Below, piece by piece: positions 12,701 through 22,560 of a DNA stretch of 64,000 nucleotides. The number at the start of each line of letters is the position of its first letter. Positions within the stretch are counted from its first letter, which is position 1. The translations under genes and the position numbers were made by a program. Source of the DNA: Parapristionchus giblindavisi (Eukaryota; Nematoda; Chromadorea; Rhabditida; Diplogasteridae). The notes beneath the pieces were generated by a model. That model ran no database searches. It was not told where the DNA came from and saw only the letters and a program-made list of their open reading frames with translations. The stretch is from positions 1,240,001 through 1,304,000 of the forward strand of contig CALSFV010000220.1 of NCBI GenBank assembly GCA_943737045.1, read 5' to 3'.

Positions 12701-15387
12701 TAAACGAAATGTTGTTTTTTTTGCATTCCTAAATAATAAAATTAAAGTTCAACAGCTACATAAAAACTGTGAAAAAGATTTTAATTTTTTTTTCTGATCA
12801 AAATTACAAGTCCGAAACGTTTAAAAATCAGCAAAACAAAAAAGTCCATAGGTGTATTCGAACCACCCACATAGTGATCAAGAGAAGAACACACTACCAC
12901 CACACCACGCAGCCACGTTCTCACTGATCTTTCAAGTGCTCTATCAAGGGAGTCTTATTTCATCCCTCTAAACAGCGCGTTCGAATGCACAAAATATAAT
13001 TATTAATATAAAATCGGAAAGTGCATGCCAGGTTCTCATTTTTTGGTTCCGATCTTATATTTCATATATCTATCGAGGAAAAATACTCCCATCCATAGGT
13101 CTAAAAGACATTTTTTACACTTCCCTTGTGAGTGTTTGACACTATTCCACGGGGCTCGCGCCCAAATTTCCATCACATTTTCATAATCGATTTTCGGTAC
13201 CAAGGAAGCAAATATCCAAACAGTTCAAAACAGTTCTGTGCCCCCCTGGGGGGTACTAGTCGACCTATGTCAACGAATTTTGCACTGATGGTACCCGCCA
13301 TTCTCGGTTCCCTTGTTACTGTTTTGAGTATAGCTAGATCTATTAGAATAATTTTCCGGTTTCCTTAAAACTGTCATAGGTTACAATCAAACGTTTTGAG
13401 ACTATGGCATTACTGGTCCGCAAAAAACATTGAAATGTCGTCAACTCTGAGGTCAAATATTTACAAATAAATAAATAGAATATATAGAATATATGAAATA
13501 ACAAACCGTAAATCTGATAGTCCCATCGTGTCCTATAGATATGGTGTCCCCTTCATGAACCCTCGCTCGACTAGCAAAAGACTGCAGCAAACTACAAGAC
13601 AGAGATTATGAATCAATTTTTTTCTGACTATCACGGGTCTCCTGTAAAAGTGTTTGAAAATTAGAACATTTTTTTTAAATTAGAACAACAAAAAAATTGA
13701 TTTCCTCCGTTTTTATTGATTGTTGTTAGGCTGGCCTAACTGAGTGCGAAAACAACATTTTCAAATTTTGTTTTTCGGAATTTGCATATCTATGCAATTT
13801 GTTTCCTGTAAACTTCAGATGAGTGTAACTCGCTTCGTTTTTGTACTACCTTGCTCAATTTTTTTAGATCAGTTGCTAATGACCTCGTCTACAAATAACT
13901 CAATTGAGGATATGGTCGGAAATGTTGTTTTTTTTTATATGTTATTGCATGAAAACTGTTTTTCAGCATACAAAATGAGATGTTTCTCGAAAATTTTCTC
14001 TAAAGGATAAGAGTTTTATAGCAGATTCGGATTCCCCGTCCACAAATTGGGGTATCCTGATATATCTTTTAACCCAACTCTGTCCCCCCAATAGTGCTAC
14101 TGTATATCGTTCTGGACTTTTCTCTCAAATCACATTTTTGGCTGTAAATCAGCTCAAACTTATGTTAATTTTCTTATTAGCATATTTAAACACTGTATCT
14201 CGACCAGCCTCACAAAATTGTCTTAGTGGTTCGAATTCATTAGATATGCAAATTCCGAAAAACAAAATTTGAAAATGTTGTTTTCGCACTCAGTTAGGCC
14301 AGCCTAACAACAATCAATAAAAACGTAGGAAATCAATTTTTTGTGTCAAATGGTTTCATACACTTTTACAGGAGATCCGTGCTATAACACTGTGACATGT
14401 CGTCACAAATTATTTTTTTAAATAAAGAGAAAAATAATGATTATTGTCCGTATAAAATGTACTTGCATAATTGCATTGCTACTGCTGCTAAACAGAGGAA
14501 GAACTATCGATTAACCCCACTCTTTCCTCCTTTCCTTCCTCGCTCTCTCTGATCTACCTACTCTGGTCCTCTCTCTCTCTAAACATAGAAATTCATTGTG
14601 GCGGTGGTTGGCTACTCTCGTACCAAATAAACAAGTGTATTTTGTACGGTCAATATTAGGATTAGTCGAACTCGTCTTTGATATATAAAGTTGGCAGCCA
14701 AGGCTTCTTGGGCATATCATTCAAAGCTCGAGAGATATTTCTTATTCCACTATAATTGGATGGATTCCAACTGATGAAGGGGTCCTTCCATTCCTGAAAG
14801 AATATTATGGAGCTCATGTTCGTTTCAGTAGATGGAGCATTTCACACATTTAAAAAAAAACCCTTATTTATTAAAATTTTTCGCGCATGTGCAAAAGATG
14901 ACAATGCTGTACCATACCAGAATAATTCCTCCATGAAGCAAGGTTGTTTTCGAGTCTTCATCCTGAAATTAAATATTATATCGATAACTCTGAGAAAAAA
15001 AGACTCACGATATTCTCAACGTGTTCCAGATGAAATTTCGTGTTGAAATCTAGTACATGATCCTGTAGCTCCACTGCATTCCATAGTCGTTGCATGCCAT
15101 ACAGCTCGAAGACGTCGTTTAGTATTCTTTGAATATTATTCGATTTAAAAAAATTGATCCATACGAAGAATTTTCTCTACTATTATTATACTATATTAAC
15201 TCACAAGTTTCTATTAATTATTTTTATTACGGTTGTTAAGTGTTCCATATAGATATTTTTTTTTAATTTACCGTTCTTCATCGAGTGCACTCTGGTAAGA
15301 TTCTGCCTCGGGAACATCCGGTCCCGGCCAATGAACGGTCGTCAAGAACCCCAGAACGCCATTGTAGAACTGTTCCAAGTTCACCAT
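9748..15387 (-). CDS. Divergent Cys-loop ligand-gated ion channel subunit (gene 1)
   Basis: Eleven exons join in phase to 411 codons plus stop: 15387-15272, 15126-15009, 14962-14918, 14793-14672, 13591-13507, 11014-10911, 10849-10783, 10626-10544, 10487-10350, 10247-10108, 9965-9748. Exons 1, 3 and 6 have exactly the same length as in gene 2 (116, 45, 104 nt), so the two are tandem duplicates. Motifs: WKDPFISWNPSNYSGI; a 13-residue Cys loop (CEFRSISYPVDPVIC, about residues 171-185); M1 as TRETFRYYYVMSLPIACL; M2 after QLSLLFDTKKS, without PAR or GEK; M3 and M4 in the last exon with only about 12 residues between them (NKKIIKNPKKIF). Loop C shows no vicinal cysteines. The start is uncertain: the frame stays open upstream to an ATG at 15459 with a weakly hydrophobic start, which might be a signal segment. 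Introns 4 and 5 carry transposons. Expected product: a plasma-membrane channel subunit of unknown ligand and ion selectivity. Confidence 0.86.
11200..11835 (-). pseudogene. DDE-superfamily transposase, C-terminal remnant with Cys cluster
   Basis: An uninterrupted minus-strand frame (11918-11187) contains FDSWLCFKKHDEI followed by LNIPPGGTSLCQPADLSFN. This matches the pogo/CENP-B-type DDE endonuclease signature around the third catalytic acidic residue (IPPG-TSLLQPLD-like). Downstream is a compact cysteine cluster, CSFCSSRGCSICPRCEKPFC, possibly a zinc-binding tail. The N-terminal DNA-binding part and first catalytic Asp are absent, and the first 27 codons of the frame merely translate a tRNA-like sequence. 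It is therefore a truncated, probably inactive gene, though the surviving frame is intact for over 200 codons. GC content is higher than in the surroundings. Confidence 0.65.
11845..11918 (-). other. Degenerate tRNA-Ala(AGC)-like sequence inside the transposon
   Basis: Minus strand shows an A-box-like GCCAAGTGGTTAGAG and a perfect-looking B box GGGTTCGAATCCC at tRNA spacing. The seven-base loop would present AGC. The anticodon stem has two mismatches and the acceptor stem does not pair, so this is a tRNA-derived relic, not a working tRNA. Confidence 0.5.
11935..13128. mobile_element. Foldback element with CAAGGGAAGCG ends inserted in the larger one
   Basis: Flanked by a TGA target duplication (11932-11934 and 13129-13131); removing it restores TTCTCTGAGTGTTTGACAC, which matches the complement of the host element's left arm. 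Arms of several hundred bases are near-complementary and begin CAAGGGAAGCG, so it shares its termini with the host element. Each arm contains a tRNA-like module (left 12148-12212) with box-B GGTTCGAATAC. No transposase frame. Confidence 0.85.
13629..14384. mobile_element. Foldback element with TATCACGGGTCTCCTG ends, intron 4 of channel gene 1
   Basis: Inverted repeat: the left end reads TATCACGGGTCTCCTGTAAA and the right end TTTACAGGAGATCCGTGCTA. Inner arms containing TTAGGCTGGCCTAACTGAGT pair over about 100 bp. A third copy of the terminal motif, TTTACAGGAGATCCGTGATA, occurs alone at about 21608-21627. The 88-codon open frame inside (13744-14010) has no recognisable domain. Confidence 0.8.
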
Positions 15388-15731
15388 TTCGTAAAGTACT
15401 CTATTAATTACTCTGTTAATTAACGTGATTATATTATATATATATATTATAAGAAACAATAAATAAAGGAATACTGCGACATGTCAAATGGCAGAAATTA
15501 GAAAACTGCAGTGCATGAATGATAAATGAATGATTTAATGACTCTATCAACCAATTCGTTTGTATATATAAGAACCGAGTTGGATGTAAACTTCCAGCAT
15601 GTAGTCTTCTTCTGCTTTTGATAGTTTAGATATATTTTCATCGATTAACTTTTGCTCCTTGGAAAGTAATAAACTGATAATAATACTGAATCACGTTCTT
15701 TTCGTGAGAAAAGGTGGTGAAAATGATAATA
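15388..15731. other. Region upstream of channel gene 1; possible missed exon
   Basis: Minus strand 15700-15590 keeps an open charged stretch (LLSKEQKLIDENISKLSKAE and following residues) that could be part of an upstream exon or an unrelated open frame. No splice pairing was established. Otherwise AT-rich. Confidence 0.3.
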
Positions 15732-17882
15732 TACAGTAGCAGCCAAAAGTCTTCGTCAAAAACTTTGCATTGTCATAACTTTTGACTCAGATGAGCGATC
15801 GGGCTCATCTTTTGGCAGTATCCTATAGTACTAGTGTGCATCATATCCTACTCCCGTTGTTATGATTCGTCGTCGTATTATTGTGTAGCGATCCTGGATC
15901 CCCTCTGTATTTACTCAGCAGTGATTATTTCCTCAGTGGGATTTATCTGAGACTTGTTGTTAACAGTGTATGAATAACATTTACTGAGGAGTAGCATCCG
16001 CTATACCATCCATTCGAGCTAATTCATTCCTGTGAGAAAATCGAAATTTTCGACACCCCTGAAAATGAGTTAAAATGTCATAACTCTGTGATCAGTGAAG
16101 CTGCATGGTCCAAACTTGGCAGAGGTCATACCTCATGAGTGATACAAAACTTGGCCGAGTATGAGCCCGATCGGTTAAATTTTGCGAAATTTCAAAATTT
16201 TATTTTTCTCATTTTTCGAGATGCAGGAAGTACCTGCTCAGGTCAATTTCTATTCTACTTAACAGCTATTTGTCTTCTATATATAGTAGACGACATTTTA
16301 CTAGTGTTTGATATAATTTCGAGTTCTTCGAGAGAAGTTGTAATTGGAGAAAGGAGGTCGAAAATAGTTAGGACACAATTTTTTCATGATGTTTAAAAAA
16401 TGAAAATAAGTTTTTTTGGGACTAAAAGAGCATCGATAGCCATTATATTATAGGTATCATCTTCTATCATCATGATAATTGTCATGGCAAGTCCGAGCCT
16501 TATCGGACAAATTCTGCGAATTTTGAAAAAAAATGTTGAAAAAATTCAAGCAATTTTCTACCTTATTTCTCCAATTATAACTTCTCTCGAAAAACTCTAA
16601 ATTTCATGAAACGCTAGTAAAATGTCGTCTACTGTACATAGAAGACATCTAACTGTTAAGTAGAATAGAAATTGACCTGAGCAGGTACTTCCTCGAAAAA
16701 TGAATTTTGGCTAAATCTAGTGGATCGGGTGTCAAAATCGGTATCAAAGTCATCTGTGGTCGTATGTATGAACAACGGAAAACCGTTTTCCTCGAAAAAT
16801 GAGAAAAATAAAATTTTGAAATTTCGCAAAATTCAACCGATCGGGCTCATACTCGGCCAAGTTTTGTATCACTCATGGGGTATGACCTCTCCCAAGTTTG
16901 GACCATGCAGCTTCACTGATCACAGAGTTATGACATTTTAACTCATTTTCAGGGGTGTTGAAAATTTCGATTTTCTCACAGGAATGAATTAGCTCGAATG
17001 GATGGTATCGCGGATGCTACTCCTCAGTAAATGTTATTCATACACTGTTAACAACAAGTCTCAGAAAAATCCCGCTGAGGAAATAATCACTGCTGAGTAA
17101 GTACAGAGGGGATCCAGGATCGCTACACAATAATACGACGACGAATCATAACAACGGGAGTAGGATATGATGCACACTAGTACACACAGAGAAATGTGTG
17201 TTTTTGGGAGCACACGTTCGTGTCGCCCGTGCGCGCATTGAATCACCCGGGTGTTTGTATGAACACTCAAATGAGTGCTTTTAAAAGCACACGCGGCGCG
17301 CTGTATTTAACACTCAAATGGGTATTAAACGCACCCCCTCCCCCAGCTAGCTCCGCCCCCTTTCATTTAGCCTCCATTCAGTTCAGTTTCTTTGTAATAG
17401 TAATTGTAACCATTAATACAATACTTTATTTGATACTTATTAGTACAAACAATCAGAACACCACACGACATCACAGGCATGTTAATTCACAGGAAAAATA
17501 GAAAACGATGGGGAAAAATAAATGAATGAAGAATTACGAAGATTCTTTTTATATTTAGAAAACGATGGGGAAAAATAATTGATTGAAGAATTATGAACCT
17601 TCTTTCGATATATCCACAAGCTGGATCCTGAAAACAGTCAAAGATTATGCACAATAAGTAATGCAAATTACATACCTCGAGTGAATCCACGTCATGATCC
17701 AATCGTGATAATAAACCATCTTCAATTATATATTCCAGTCCACATTATTCATTTCATTTCATTCCAAAACTATAAATCAATCGATAATTACAAAGTCATA
17801 CTGCCGCTATCAATCAATAATATCAATTAACAATTCCAACATCAATCGATAACGAGATTCTTGACTCGACAATCTACCGTAC

Positions 17883-18278
17883 CTGTCCGAGCGTGAGCTT
17901 CCGCAGGTTCCAGTTCACCCGCAGCTCCTTCATCCTTGATCGCCTCCGACTTGAGCTTCACCACGAGCATGTTCATATAGAATAAGGAATCAATCAATCA
18001 ATAATCCTTCCCAAACCTACCGTAATCAGCAGTCACCTTACAGTAGTACCGTACCTTCGAATAGATGTGCATCATCTGCATGGTATCACTCTTGTAGTTC
18101 TTGTACTTGACGGGCAGATGCTTCAGCTGGTTCACCTAGGAGAAATTGATCTTTGATCTTTATGCAAGATCTTTGATCTCACCAGTTCATCCAGAGTCTG
18201 TCTGAGCTTTCTCGGTTGCACACTCAACCACGTCTTCTCCTTCAACTCGTAGATTTGCTCGTGGATCGGCGACAGTGC
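17883..18278 (-). pseudogene. dhc-1: Captured fragment of cytoplasmic dynein heavy chain
   Basis: Three exon pieces read in order on the minus strand. 18278-18183 has ALSPIHEQIYELKEK and TWLSVQPRKLRQTLDEL; 18135-18055 has VNQLKHLPVKYKNY through MMHIYSK; about 17980-17883 has NMLVVKLKSEAIKD and then MKELRVNWNLRKLTLGQ. This is the tail/linker region of cytoplasmic dynein heavy chain 1 (known form: KTWLSVQPRKLRQ, LKSEALKDRHWK, HVNW-LTLGQ). Introns are kept. Damage: the RHWK-L segment is missing with a frame shift, and the third piece has lost its AG acceptor. A real gene would exceed 4,000 codons, so this is a captured fragment and not a functional gene. The dynein motor drives minus-end transport along microtubules; this piece cannot. 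Confidence 0.9.
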
Positions 18279-18722
18279 CTGCAAGATTCGTGTTTCTATG
18301 TGATGCTAACAATAAGGAACCGAACAATCTAAAAAGATGAATTAGTAATAACAATTTAAATAAAAATCTAACTAATTAATTTAATTTAACCGAACGACTC
18401 GAAGCTAATGTCTTGTTCCATTAAGCTTTCAATAACAACGATACTTAATTCCCTTTTCCCATATCAACACAAATATATAATACTTGTCGCTATAAGGCCG
18501 ACAGTCTTTCACGCCTACAGTAATGTGCAAAAAAATCAATAAATGTTAATAAATCAATAAATAATAAACCCATTATATGAATACATTATGACTATAGGCC
18601 ATTACTACTCGCAAACCTACATTACTGCAACAATGCCAAAAGCAAATTCACTACTGTAATTATATATGTCCAATCACAAACTGACTACCGTAATCTTCCC
18701 TATCGCAAAGTGACCACCGTAC

Positions 18723-19691
18723 CTTGCACTCGCTTCTTCTCCATCTTCTGTCGATCATCCTTCTTGAGGGTGTGGAATGGTCGGGGTGGCTTGCCGAACA
18801 ATTCGCCCTCCAGTTGTCGTTGCAGCCACTCGTACTAGCCTCGGGAACAGGGCACTGTAAAGAGGTACTGTAATAAGGGATATTGTAAAAAGAGTAAGCC
18901 AATAGCTGAGCACGGTACTGCAATCTAATGTGGGGTTCAAAAGTGACGAAATGAAAAACAGTGTGCAAAATGAGGAGAGTTTTCTCCGCTTGCCTTCTCT
19001 TTTCGTCACTTTGAACAGAGCATAATCGATGATGGGCTGGTATCAAGGGATAAAAATAGGAATATTTTGTATTTGTATTATTTCGGATTTTATATTATAA
19101 TAATATAAATGGCAACAACAAAATCACTGAAATTCCATGAATTTCGAGCTCTCGCTTTATACCCTTGCTACACTACCAATTCTCTCCAATATTACAGCTA
19201 CAGCACAGTAATCGTAATTCCACCGTAATCCCATCCCAGTCTACCGTATTCAATTCTCCTCTCCACTCCCATGCCATCTTCCGTTTGCACTTGACATCGG
19301 TCGTGTTGGAGCAGCACGCGATTCACACTGTGTTGTCCACGATCGCCGACGGCTGAACGAGAGAATCAATCGATAATTGGACCGTCTTCTTGGGAATTTG
19401 ATCTCCGATCTTACCCAAACCCTAGAACTACACATCGTTTTAAATACATACAACATTGCTTTCAATAATCGGTTAAAATCAACCGTGACCTGAACCAGAA
19501 AAGATCAATCAGAGACATACCCGCTCTATTCATGTTTCAGATCGAGAGTCGGGTAATGACTACAAAAGCTGATGATGCGAATTCGTGCATCTAAATTTTT
19601 TTTAAACATACAAACCTGCAAACGATTGGTGAGAATGATATTGGGGTACATGACACCGACGTCGAGATGGTAGATACGGGGCTTCTCTAGT
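18723..19691 (-). pseudogene. pole-1: Captured fragment of DNA polymerase epsilon catalytic subunit
   Basis: Three exons on the minus strand: 19691-19616 with [19 protein letters not shown], which contains the DNA polymerase motif A; 19352-19245 with PSAIVDNTV then ACCSNTTDVKCKRKMAWEWR; 18854-18723 with YEWLQRQLEGELFGKP, RPFHTLKKDDRQKMEKKRVQ. The order matches the palm region of the replicative polymerase epsilon (known: [50 protein letters not shown]). Introns are present. There are two nonsense changes: a TGA at the first Cys of the Cys-x2-Cys pair and a TAG before YEW. The rest of the gene of about 2,200 codons is absent. It is a pseudogenic fragment carried by the transposon, next to the dynein piece. 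Confidence 0.93.
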
Positions 19692-20189
19692 CTGTAATAT
19701 TTATTATATATTAATAATACTATTAATTTAATATGCATAGTTACCACAGGTACCCATTACGTTTGCCGTTACATTTATGCAAAAATTTCGTTCGAGATTC
19801 ACACTCAGCAAAACTTAAGCGGACGCCTCAGTCGTTACGGAGGAGACACGTAAGACAAATGTAACACCGATCAATTGTCAATTGGCCACTTGGTCCCTGG
19901 TCAAATGTCTATCGATAAATTACAACCATTGTTAGATGGCTCATACGTTAATTCAACAAATTATAAAATCAATCGATAATTCGCAAACTAAAGTACCTGA
20001 ACTGTGTGCAGTGTTGCGACTCGGCGAACGGTGACTTGGGCGGGCGCCAAGGGATCCTGTAAATAACAAAGTTAGGTGTGAATCTATTATCGCTGGAAAT
20101 TAAAATCAAATACGAGGGATGCAAAAATATCATTTTTGAATGAATTTTGGCTAAATCTAGTGGATCGGGTGTCAAAATCGGTATCAAAG

Positions 20190-20339
20190 TCATCTGTGGT
20201 CGTATGTATGAACAACGGAAAACCGTTTTCCGGGAAAATGTGACGTTTAGCGTAGGCGGTGGATTTTTGAAAAAACGCCTCGGCCTACGCTAATGACGTC
20301 ACAACGGGTTTCCGCTGTTCATGCATACGGCCACAGAAA
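20190..20339. repeat. Small inverted repeat inside the Pack-type element
   Basis: Arms TCTGTGGTCGTATGTATGAA and the complement ending in CATACGGCCACAGA enclose a shorter hairpin around TTAGCGTAGGC. Further CATACGGCCA words follow at 20364 and 20449. The left part belongs to a block that also occurs at 16701-16783. Confidence 0.6.
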
Positions 20340-20994
20340 AAAAAGCATTTTACTGGCCGTATGCACAGTCAACCAGAAACTATTTTACGGTAAAACTGTT
20401 TAAAAAAAAGAGAATTCCATGGAAAACGCGACAAAGCATACGGCCACTGCAATCAATAAAACGTAAACGATCAAGTTTTACTTAATGTTGACATCACACA
20501 ATACGGAACAACACAAATATATCAGGAAATATAACGAAAAAGGAAATTGAAATATTTTCGAAATACGTGCGCACAAAGCACGTCAGCCAACTATCGTACG
20601 CGCCAACGCATACTCGCTTGCGCATTCCGCGAACAACAGCTTTTTGAGTGCTCTACAGTATACTCATAAAAGTGTTCAGAAGTGAACACGATGAGTGCTC
20701 TTTTTAACAGCCCCTGTGTCGTAAATCAAATTACAGCTTTTCAATTTACAGCTTTTTCTCTGTGTGTACTATAGGATACTGCCAAAAGATGAGCCCGATC
20801 GCTCATCTGAGTCAAAAGTTATGACAATGCAAAGTTTTTGACGAAGACTTTTGGCTGCTACTGTATGTATGTATGAACCTTAAATTGGGGGGGGGGGAGG
20901 ATCAGGAGCATCACCACTTCTAACAAGGGAAGCACCAGTTGCGACCGAACCAATTCTGTAAGGAACCCATATGGGTAGTTAGGGTTGAGGGGGG

Positions 20995-21880
20995 GGGGGC
21001 GACAAAACTGTTTTCAAGATCTATAAATCGATAATATCGATCGATATACGCGCGCCTAGTATACATTTATCGATTAGTATACATTTATTACGATTTCGTA
21101 TGAAAACGAACAGCGATGAGATACTAAATGTATTTAGAATGAAAATAACGCAAGTCCGGTTCCCCTCTGAGTATCTTTATCGGGTGCCGCGAATTATGAC
21201 CAATGAAATATGTGCGCACCTCAATTCGAGGATGTTGAATCAGAATCGCGAATAAAACACGTATCTTATGTGGAAAAATTTTGAGAACGTTAGCATATTG
21301 TACTCAAAAAAAATCAAAAGTTTTTTGAAGAAAACAGGTATAAGATGGGGTTTTTGCACGTATCCTTTGTTGAGAAATTTCAAGATTAGTTCATTTTGAG
21401 TTAATTGAAAAACATTTTCGCTGTGGCTCAAAATTTGAGTAAAATATGGCTCCCCAAAGTGGTAGATAAAAAAATCGATAATAAATGCAAATTTTGCGAA
21501 AACAAGTGCCTAGGCCTGATCTCTCATTATGATCAATCAAAAGTTTCATCCAAATGGGTGAGATAAAAATTTTAGTGTCGGAAAAGGGGTCTCATTTTCC
21601 TACGTTTTTACAGGAGATCCGTGATAGACGATTTTATCGAATATGTTTCACATGATACTTATTTGCCGGGCTTTTCTTTTTTGCTCGGTAGAATCTTCGA
21701 TAGTTCCTTGAAAAAATACATAAATAGGTTGCCGGTCCCAAGAGTTTAGGGTGGAGCCGCCGAGGCAGTTGTGCACTACGTTGCTATCCGTAGGTATTTT
21801 GGCGGCGCGAGTATACCAATCGATATTATCGATTTATAGGTCCGCGGTGCAGCTTTTGAAAACAGTTTTGTCGAGTACGT
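20995..21880. mobile_element. Foldback element with GACAAAACTGTTTTCAA ends
   Basis: The terminal inverted repeats (about 21001-21055 and 21795-21875) share GACAAAACTGTTTTCAA and ATCGATA-rich blocks ending in GGCGCG. Poly-G runs (20887-20897, 20989-20999) lie just outside. The interior contains an isolated TTTACAGGAGATCCGTGATA motif. No coding frame of note. Confidence 0.65.
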
Positions 21881-22127
21881 TTTGAAAAATGTAACACCGC
21901 CTTACGGAAAAGAAGTATAAGTCAGATTATGTTTGATATGGTCAATACATTCATGACCATATTGCATCAGTTCCTTCCCATCCTCTAATCATCTCCATAT
22001 CCTCTATCCATATTCTCTTCTCACAACATCCAATGACAATCAGTCCACTTCTAGCAGAGAACAGATGATGTCAAGTGGTTCAATGACTCTGTATGTTTGC
22101 CATGTTTGGAACTCTCTTGCTTCCTCT

Positions 22128-22430
22128 CCCCAATCTCTCTCTCCCACTCTCTCTCTCTCTCTCTCTCTCCTCTCCTCTCTCTCTCTCTCCTCTCTCCTCT
22201 GTGTCAGGCAACAAGCGTCCGTGTTCCGTGTCGTCGAGGGGGGGGGGGGGTGAAATACGATAAATGAGTGTTGTCTGAGAGAATAGACGAGACATGAAAT
22301 GCATGAAGGAGAAAGAAGTTTGGAGGAGAGAAAAAGAGACCGATAGATTCAAGTGGCCATCTCTCTTTGTGTTCTAGCCCATCTCTCTCTCTCTCTCTCT
22401 CTATCTCTCTTTCTCTCTCTCTCCTTCTCT

Positions 22431-22461
<31 letters not shown>

Positions 22462-22560
22462 GTTATCCATAATTCTCTCTCCTTCTCACTATTTCTCTTT
22501 CTCCATCTCTCCCTCTATTTCTTTATCTCTATATATTTCATTCTCTCTCTCAATCTCTAT
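22128..22560. repeat. CT microsatellites and a 13-G run
   Basis: Two (CT)n blocks (22134-22200 and 22381-22465, then looser to 22560) with a poly-G run at about 22238-22250. Confidence 0.95.

Larger units (their letters stand above)
11058..13315. mobile_element. DNA transposon with CAAGGGAACCG ends and TTA target duplication
   Basis: Both ends are flanked by TTA (11055-11057 and 13316-13318). The inverted terminal repeats begin CAAGGGAACCGAGAATGGCG and run about 190 bp. The left part carries a minus-strand DDE-transposase remnant, and a second element (11935-13128) has inserted into the right part. The whole lies in intron 5 of channel gene 1. A 3-bp TNA-type duplication is seen in Harbinger and a few other superfamilies; I do not assign one. 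Confidence 0.85.
17184..20765. mobile_element. Gene-capturing transposon (Pack-type) with ACACAGAGAAA ends
   Basis: Flanked by a GTAC duplication (17180-17183, 20766-20769) that, when collapsed, restores the host palindrome's ACTAGTACTATAGG. Ends are ACACAGAGAAA and TTTCTCTGTGT. Subterminal DNA at both sides repeats GAGTGCT and AACACTCAAATG-like words. The interior holds minus-strand fragments of a DNA polymerase epsilon gene and a dynein heavy-chain gene, with their introns. No transposase is seen, so it was moved in trans. A short relative with similar ends is at 60884-61023. Confidence 0.85.
15732..20865. mobile_element. Palindromic mariner-type element split by a later insertion
   Basis: Ends are TACAGTAGCAGCCAAAAGTC and its complement (20846-20865) next to TA, the layout of Tc1/mariner termini in worms. 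Without the insertion at 17184-20765 the element is about 1.55 kb and nearly all of it is one long inverted repeat with its centre near 16480. The right arm carries an extra block of about 90 bp (16701-16790) flanked by CCTCGAAAAATGA repeats. No transposase frame survives. Confidence 0.85.
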
